NCBI GenBank assembly: GCA_025345505.1
Contig: JANVCC010000076.1
Coordinates: 12,416,057-12,480,056, forward strand
Reading direction: 5' to 3'
Length of the DNA stretch: 64,000 nt
Source: Todiramphus chloris collaris
Lineage: Eukaryota; Chordata; Aves; Coraciiformes; Alcedinidae
Every line of letters starts with the position of its first letter. Position 1 is the first letter of the stretch. Position numbers and translations under genes: made by a program. Shown here one piece after another: positions 61,401 through 64,000 of the stretch. The notes beneath the pieces were generated by a model. That model made no database searches, had not been told where the DNA came from, and saw only the letters and a list, made by a program, of their open reading frames with translations.

Positions 61401-63961
61401 GATTATGTAAATATGTATTTGAGACTACGTAAGTATGTAAATAGTTATTCAAAAAACATAAGACTTAGCATTCGACTGTCTTTAGCTGTGTCTGGCTTGA
61501 AATTGAAATATGATTTTAAAATATGCTGCAGTCTTTCTTTGTTAATCCTGGAAATAGCTGGGTTTACCTTACATCAGAATAGTTGTGTTCAGAATGGAGG
61601 ACAGATTTACAGAATGCTTAGAATTTCAATAATTGAAATTTGGCTCTGTTTGTCTGGTAGCCTTCACAAGGTGAACAAGAATGGAAATGGTGACTTTTAA
61701 AGAAAGCACACTAAGCTAATGATCCAGCATGATAATTGCAGTGTTGCTGTTAGAACCAAACTAACCAAATTCTCTTCAGAAAGAAAAGAAGAAACTTGAG
61801 AAGGGCAAACCAGTGAGATGAATGGAGCAGGTCAGAAGGTCTGCAATGATGAGGAAGTGTTCAATCAGAGTTGTTCATACAAGCTAGGTACTAGGTTACG
61901 GACTATTGGAAGTGCTAAACACTGGAAAATTTTTATATTCTTTGTAATGACAGAACTATATACAGTATTTCTTAACATGTAGCACACTTTATAATTCCCT
62001 TTTGGTCCAAACAGATTCTTTATTACCTTATTCCAGATCACCAGAGAAATGAGAGAATTCTAAAGCTGTAGATATGTATTTTCAAACCTAAATCAGGTGA
62101 CTGTACCTAAAGATTACTTGTTAGAAATATTTCTGAAAATAGTACTAATGCTGAAAGAGTAGTGGAGGTATTTAAGTCTGTGTGTACTCAAAAAATTGAT
62201 GCTGTGAAGGCACCAATATGTTAAGATTTATACTGGATTCCAGATACAGGTGAGTAGTATTTCTCAAAACCAGTAACTGAATAGTGCTACAACTAATTCT
62301 AAGTCAGTAGGAAATGTTCTGTACCATGAAATGCACACATGACTGTGTGTTTATTGCGTTCTGAAAGTCACTGATACTGGATGCCTGATTGCCATGCATG
62401 AGTCCATTTTCCCCATCTATTGAAACATCTCTTCCATGTAGTGATTTACATGTAGTGTAGAAACAAGTTAACTCTTGGGTATGTTTTTAGCTCTTACGTC
62501 TGTTGCAAATCTGATGTCACACCAGAATCTCTCTGATACCTAGGAGGTCCTCAGGAGGGCAGCGCGCGATTCATACCAACAAACTGGGAGAGTTAAAGAA
62601 TAGGAAGTCATTGCTGTGTTTAATAAAGTGGTTAGCAAAGGTCCTGGTATTTATTCTTTTTCTTTTTTTTTTTTCCAAGGTGACTACAATATTGGGGAAA
62701 CAAAAAGCTGTTAAGACTCCCCATTGCTACTGTATTTGAGAAAACTGTGTGAGGTGCCTGACATCAGCATTTAAGTACTGAGTTCTTCATGCTTTATTCA
62801 AACAAAACCCCACTTTGGAGGAAGGAACAGCAGAGCTCTTCTAGTTGTTTCTCCTGAGAGGGATCTCTAAACTTTTGCCCTTAGTTGTAAATAGAAATGT
62901 TTTCCATATGTGACTAAATACTTACCTACTTCTGTGTCCTAACACTTGGACAGCATGGATGAGAAATAGTTATAGGTTAGACTGTAAAAGAGTAATTTCT
63001 GCTAAAACATTTTTTGTCAGCATTTAGGAAGGAGGGAATTATTTTTCTTAGTTTCGTGGTTATCTTAAGTGTAAGGGACTGTTAGTTGTCTTTGAATAGA
63101 TAAGAGAAATATGTGAAAATGGATTTCAAAAATGCTGCTAGATGTGGTTCTGGGAGGGTGGAATTTGAATTTACCATTTGCCCTAGCTTTGAAGAGAATT
63201 CTTTTGTAGATTTGTTTAAGATGTTTATTAAATGAAAACAATTTCCTGATAAACAGATCATGATAGATAAATCAATTAGGGTAGTAATAAATGAGAATAC
63301 CAGAACACTGTCTTGAACTGGTTTTGTTTAAAGGGAGGCTGTCAAGGACTGTCTGTAAAACATCTGATGGTGAAAAGACTTCTATAGCTTATACAGTTTA
63401 AGCATTTTGTCATACTTCAGCCTTTGAAGAAACACTACATTTTTTCTTTAAATTTGAATGAATTTATTAAAACCATTATGATTTCTGTGGTTTATGAAGT
63501 GTGGTAGTCTTGTCCAAACCAAAAAATGAGCTTTAGCTGGACTTTTTCAGAATCTCTCAATTGAGATGTTTAATCAAAAATAATACTCCCCAAATAAATA
63601 AATTAATACACCTTTTAATATTTTCTGCCAAATTTCATGGCACACTTCTGCTTGCATTTTTTTCTGGAAGTGAACATGAAAAAGACTGAGCATCAAGTTC
63701 AAAACAAACCTCTTGTCTCAACTTTTTGATTGTATACTTTCACACTTTCACAATTTCCCATTTCATGCTACCGTGACTTACCAATGAAGAACTCTTGTGC
63801 AAGACTAAACTATAATCACCATTTTAGCTCATGTTTGACAGCAACCTGATATGTTATAAACTTTAGGTCTTAATTAGTTTAATGCTGATATGTTGTTGTT
63901 TGGGGTGTGCATAGATGTTCTTTCTGATCCAGTAGAAGAGGTTGCTTCAGCGAGCCCCTAG
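16329..63961 (+). CDS. AtuA-family (DUF1446) protein, 17 exons
   Basis: Exons: 16329-16494, 16808-16908, 17239-17308, 18178-18308, 19998-20086, 22581-22680, 23495-23538, 24722-24799, 33991-34187, 36498-36562, 37449-37555, 40729-40840, 46856-46955, 57738-57777, 58381-58432, 61095-61206 and 63915-63961. All junctions are GT-AG and phase-compatible, giving 1611 nt and 536 residues. The ATG at 16329 has a strong Kozak context (GCCACCATGA) and is the first ATG in its frame. Residues 1-39 are Arg-rich with no acidic residue before Glu33, suggesting a mitochondrial presequence. Residues 40 to about 484 match the AtuA family: [18 protein letters not shown] (119-125), TGRCVDSG (203-210), [13 protein letters not shown] (237-249), GGRPKVSP (about 462-469). 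AtuA is named from the Pseudomonas acyclic-terpene (citronellol/geraniol) gene cluster, where its reaction is unsettled. The vertebrate role is unknown. Confidence 0.93.
16808..16908 (+). CDS. AtuA-like exon 2 (residues 56-89)
   Basis: Phase 1 to 0 between a TGCCAG acceptor and GTAAGT donor. Encodes [20 protein letters not shown] and on through [14 protein letters not shown], matching the conserved family pattern of a 'DYL.E.TM..L' helix. Still inside the CpG island. Confidence 0.93.
17239..17308 (+). CDS. AtuA-like exon 3 (residues 90-112)
   Basis: Phase 0 to 1. Encodes [20 protein letters not shown] then HRQ, a conserved 'GY..DFV' family segment. The earlier TTTTAG acceptor near 17176 is rejected because it leads into an in-frame stop. 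Confidence 0.92.
17309..19997 (+). other. AtuA-like introns 3 and 4
   Basis: Introns of 869 and 1689 bp either side of exon 4. T-rich runs occur at 17400-17440 and 18460-18475; no repeat element or extra exon is recognised. Confidence 0.75.
18178..18308 (+). CDS. AtuA-like exon 4 (NAGGINP motif)
   Basis: Phase 1 to 0. Encodes [20 protein letters not shown] (residues 113-132) and a helix-strand unit ending [11 protein letters not shown]. The NAGG-N-P motif is among the most conserved in the family and likely lies at the active site (inference). Confidence 0.95.
19998..20086 (+). CDS. AtuA-like exon 5 (residues 157-185)
   Basis: Phase 0 to 2. Encodes [18 protein letters not shown] and on to MNVYL, a more variable insertion between the first and second core motifs. 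Acceptor CTAACAG, donor GTGAGT. Confidence 0.9.
22581..22680 (+). CDS. AtuA-like exon 6 (TGRCVDSG motif)
   Basis: Phase 2 to 0. Encodes [20 protein letters not shown] then [13 protein letters not shown]. The 'LGADIV-TGR--D' block is a family signature. Confidence 0.95.
23495..23538 (+). CDS. AtuA-like exon 7 (micro-exon)
   Basis: Only 44 nt, phase 0 to 2, encoding [14 protein letters not shown]. The FGW opening and LAAG closing join exons 6 and 8 smoothly in the family pattern. Confidence 0.9.
24722..24799 (+). CDS. AtuA-like exon 8 (GHLIECGAQ motif)
   Basis: Phase 2 to 2. Encodes [20 protein letters not shown] then WHAVPD; the Trp260 codon is split (TG/G) across the 9.2-kb intron. An AG eight bases downstream of the chosen acceptor would shift the frame. 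Failure to splice at GTAGGT would meet an immediate TAG. Confidence 0.94.
25065..25120. repeat. (TTTTTTTG)n low-complexity tract
   Basis: T-rich run with regularly spaced single G residues inside intron 8. Similar T/G tracts occur at 17400-17440, 31205-31325 and 40258-40310. Confidence 0.85.
26391..26502. repeat. 56-bp tandem duplication in intron 8
   Basis: GTGTATATAAAAATTGTACA begins one unit at 26391 and the next at 26447. The two 56-bp copies differ at only about six positions. Confidence 0.95.
31205..31325. repeat. T/G-rich low-complexity tract
   Basis: Alternating poly-T and TTGG runs (including TTGGTTGGTTGGTTAGTTGG) in intron 8. Confidence 0.85.
33118..33162. repeat. AT-rich self-complementary tract
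   Basis: TATAGATGTATA followed by a short T spacer and TATATATCTATA gives an imperfect hairpin in intron 8, about 0.8 kb before exon 9. Probably a simple-sequence effect. Confidence 0.7.
33991..34187 (+). CDS. AtuA-like exon 9 (residues 261-325)
   Basis: Largest exon after the first, 197 nt, phase 2 to 1. Encodes HNIGFPIVE, then the [20 protein letters not shown] block and [13 protein letters not shown], all typical of the family. Donor GTTAGT. Confidence 0.95.
34188..36497 (+). other. AtuA-like intron 9
   Basis: 2310 bp. Notable only for adjoining T14 and G14 homopolymers at 35181-35210. No exon or mobile element seen. Confidence 0.7.
35181..35220. repeat. Adjoining poly-T and poly-G runs
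   Basis: Fourteen T, AA, fourteen G, then AACCCTAACC. A G14 run is rare in vertebrate DNA and prone to quadruplex formation and sequencing error. The last ten bases resemble telomeric CCCTAA but are too short to claim. Confidence 0.9.
36498..36562 (+). CDS. AtuA-like exon 10 (residues 326-347)
   Basis: 65 nt, phase 1 to 0, encoding [20 protein letters not shown] then YK. The 'V-GA-G-P' pattern is conserved in the family. Confidence 0.92.
37449..37555 (+). CDS. AtuA-like exon 11 (residues 348-382)
   Basis: 107 nt, phase 0 to 2, encoding [20 protein letters not shown] then [15 protein letters not shown]. Matches the family's 'DG-----A---GP-A--KA' stretch near the end of the core domain. Confidence 0.93.
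37556..40728 (+). other. AtuA-like intron 11, with assembly gap
   Basis: About 3.2 kb of AT-rich intron, of which 100 bases are N, so its true length is unknown. T-rich tract at 40258-40310. No exon is missing: exons 11 and 12 join in phase and the protein stays colinear. Confidence 0.75.
39777..39876. other. Assembly gap (100 N)
   Basis: Exactly 100 N, the usual placeholder for a gap of unknown size. It is flanked by a TATATA run on the left and an 11-base T run on the right, so low-complexity sequence probably caused it. Confidence 1.
40729..40840 (+). CDS. AtuA-like exon 12 (residues 383-420)
   Basis: 112 nt, phase 2 to 0, encoding [20 protein letters not shown] then [18 protein letters not shown]. 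The block resembles the family's second subdomain, where bacterial members read similarly (G-ED---V---LIG). A 100-N gap lies upstream, inside intron 11. Confidence 0.92.
42364..42397. repeat. Short tandem repeat around AGCTATGTAG
   Basis: Three imperfect head-to-tail copies of AGCTATGTAG with 1-2 base spacers. Confidence 0.8.
46097..46570 (-). mobile_element. CR1 LINE fragment with reverse-transcriptase C-terminus
   Basis: On the minus strand, conceptual frames read [20 protein letters not shown] and then [20 protein letters not shown] and [10 protein letters not shown], the diagnostic C-terminal end of avian CR1 ORF2. The frame is broken between these parts and the 5' portion is missing. 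The element ends at about 46097 in ATCATAGAA, the complement of the CR1 tail. It is an old, dead 5'-truncated copy, antisense to the host intron. Confidence 0.93.
46856..46955 (+). CDS. AtuA-like exon 13 (residues 421-453)
   Basis: 100 nt, phase 0 to 1, encoding [20 protein letters not shown] then [13 protein letters not shown]. 'REIAP----GP' is conserved in bacterial homologues. Confidence 0.93.
46956..57737 (+). other. AtuA-like intron 13
   Basis: 10.8 kb, the longest intron. AT-rich, with T-rich tracts (about 48030-48060) and some regions of higher GC (49600-50150, 55100-55600) holding unassigned minus-strand frames of 121 codons (49778-50143) and 134 codons (54936-55340). No mobile element or RNA gene recognised. 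Confidence 0.7.
57738..57777 (+). CDS. AtuA-like exon 14 (micro-exon, GGRPKV)
   Basis: Only 40 nt, phase 1 to 2, after the longest intron (10.8 kb). Encodes [13 protein letters not shown] plus the split codon of V467; with exon 15 it reads GGRPKVSPV, a family signature. Confidence 0.92.
58381..58432 (+). CDS. AtuA-like exon 15 (residues 467-484)
   Basis: 52 nt, phase 2 to 0, encoding [18 protein letters not shown]. Closes the part of the protein that aligns by eye with bacterial AtuA-type proteins. Confidence 0.92.
58433..61094 (+). other. AtuA-like intron 15
   Basis: 2662 bp of AT-rich intron. The one notable feature is a G-quadruplex motif on the coding strand at 60504-60530. Confidence 0.75.
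60504..60530 (+). other. G-quadruplex motif
   Basis: Four G runs (5, 4, 6, 3) separated by loops of 4, 4 and 1 bases meet the G3+N1-7 pattern on the transcribed gene's sense strand. Confidence 0.7.
61095..61206 (+). CDS. AtuA-like exon 16 (residues 485-521)
   Basis: 112 nt, phase 0 to 1, encoding [20 protein letters not shown] then an acidic stretch ending PKISSELK. The first residues continue the final beta-strand of the core. The remainder is acidic and lacks the Gly-rich 'SGDKGD' signature of the C-terminal domain in long bacterial members. Confidence 0.88.
61207..63914 (+). other. AtuA-like intron 16
   Basis: 2708 bp between the penultimate and terminal coding exons. No mobile element recognised. 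If exon 17 were wrong, an alternative last exon would have to lie here or beyond the window; I found no better candidate. Confidence 0.65.
63915..63961 (+). CDS. AtuA-like exon 17: C-terminus and stop
   Basis: 47 nt, phase 1 to the TAG at 63959-63961, encoding [15 protein letters not shown]. The 3' untranslated region and polyadenylation site lie beyond the window. It is the least conserved part, but its TGCATAG acceptor and phase fit, and the stop follows a short polar tail. Confidence 0.8.
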
Positions 63962-64000
63962 TTGGTTGTTACTGTTTTCCCTGTTGTTGCCACTCAGATG

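Noticed and set aside
1-64000. tRNA genes, rRNA, CRISPR arrays, operons
   Set aside because: None seen. The window is vertebrate nuclear DNA with long introns, and I found no tRNA-like A/B boxes or direct-repeat/spacer arrays.

Overview
The window is nuclear DNA from a bird, in a draft assembly. Four observations support this: CR1 LINE 3' ends with the avian ATTCTATG-type tail, an AT-rich background with one CpG island, intron-rich vertebrate genes with GT-AG splicing, and a 100-N gap. I cannot name the species from the sequence alone.

Left part (about 2.5-7.9 kb, minus strand): the complete fibrinogen gamma chain gene (FGG). It has nine coding exons that join in phase into a 440-residue precursor, colinear with the human protein up to the cross-linking segment. 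The C-terminus differs: it ends in QGRGDT instead of the human AGDV. The promoter side (about 7.9-8.0 kb) carries a palindromic STAT/IL-6-type element and a G-quadruplex motif. To the left of FGG (1-2.5 kb) is intergenic DNA; in mammals FGA and FGB lie on that side.

Middle (about 7.9-16.0 kb): intergenic DNA with CR1 fragments. One CR1 3' end sits in the loop of a long inverted repeat whose right arm also carries a 17-bp tandem array.

Right part (about 16.0-64.0 kb, plus strand): a CpG-island promoter followed by one 17-exon gene filling the rest of the window, with its stop codon 39 bases before the end. All 17 exons join without a frame break into a 536-residue protein of the AtuA (acyclic terpene utilisation, formerly DUF1446) family, preceded by an arginine-rich, possibly mitochondrial N-terminus. 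This family is known mainly from bacteria, fungi and other microbes, and I know of no established function for a vertebrate member. It is the strongest candidate here for an undescribed system.

The two genes lie head to head, about 8.5 kb apart, and nothing in the sequence ties their functions together. FGG has the layout of an acute-phase liver gene; the AtuA-like gene has a housekeeping-type CpG-island promoter. Most other open frames are chance or shadow ORFs.
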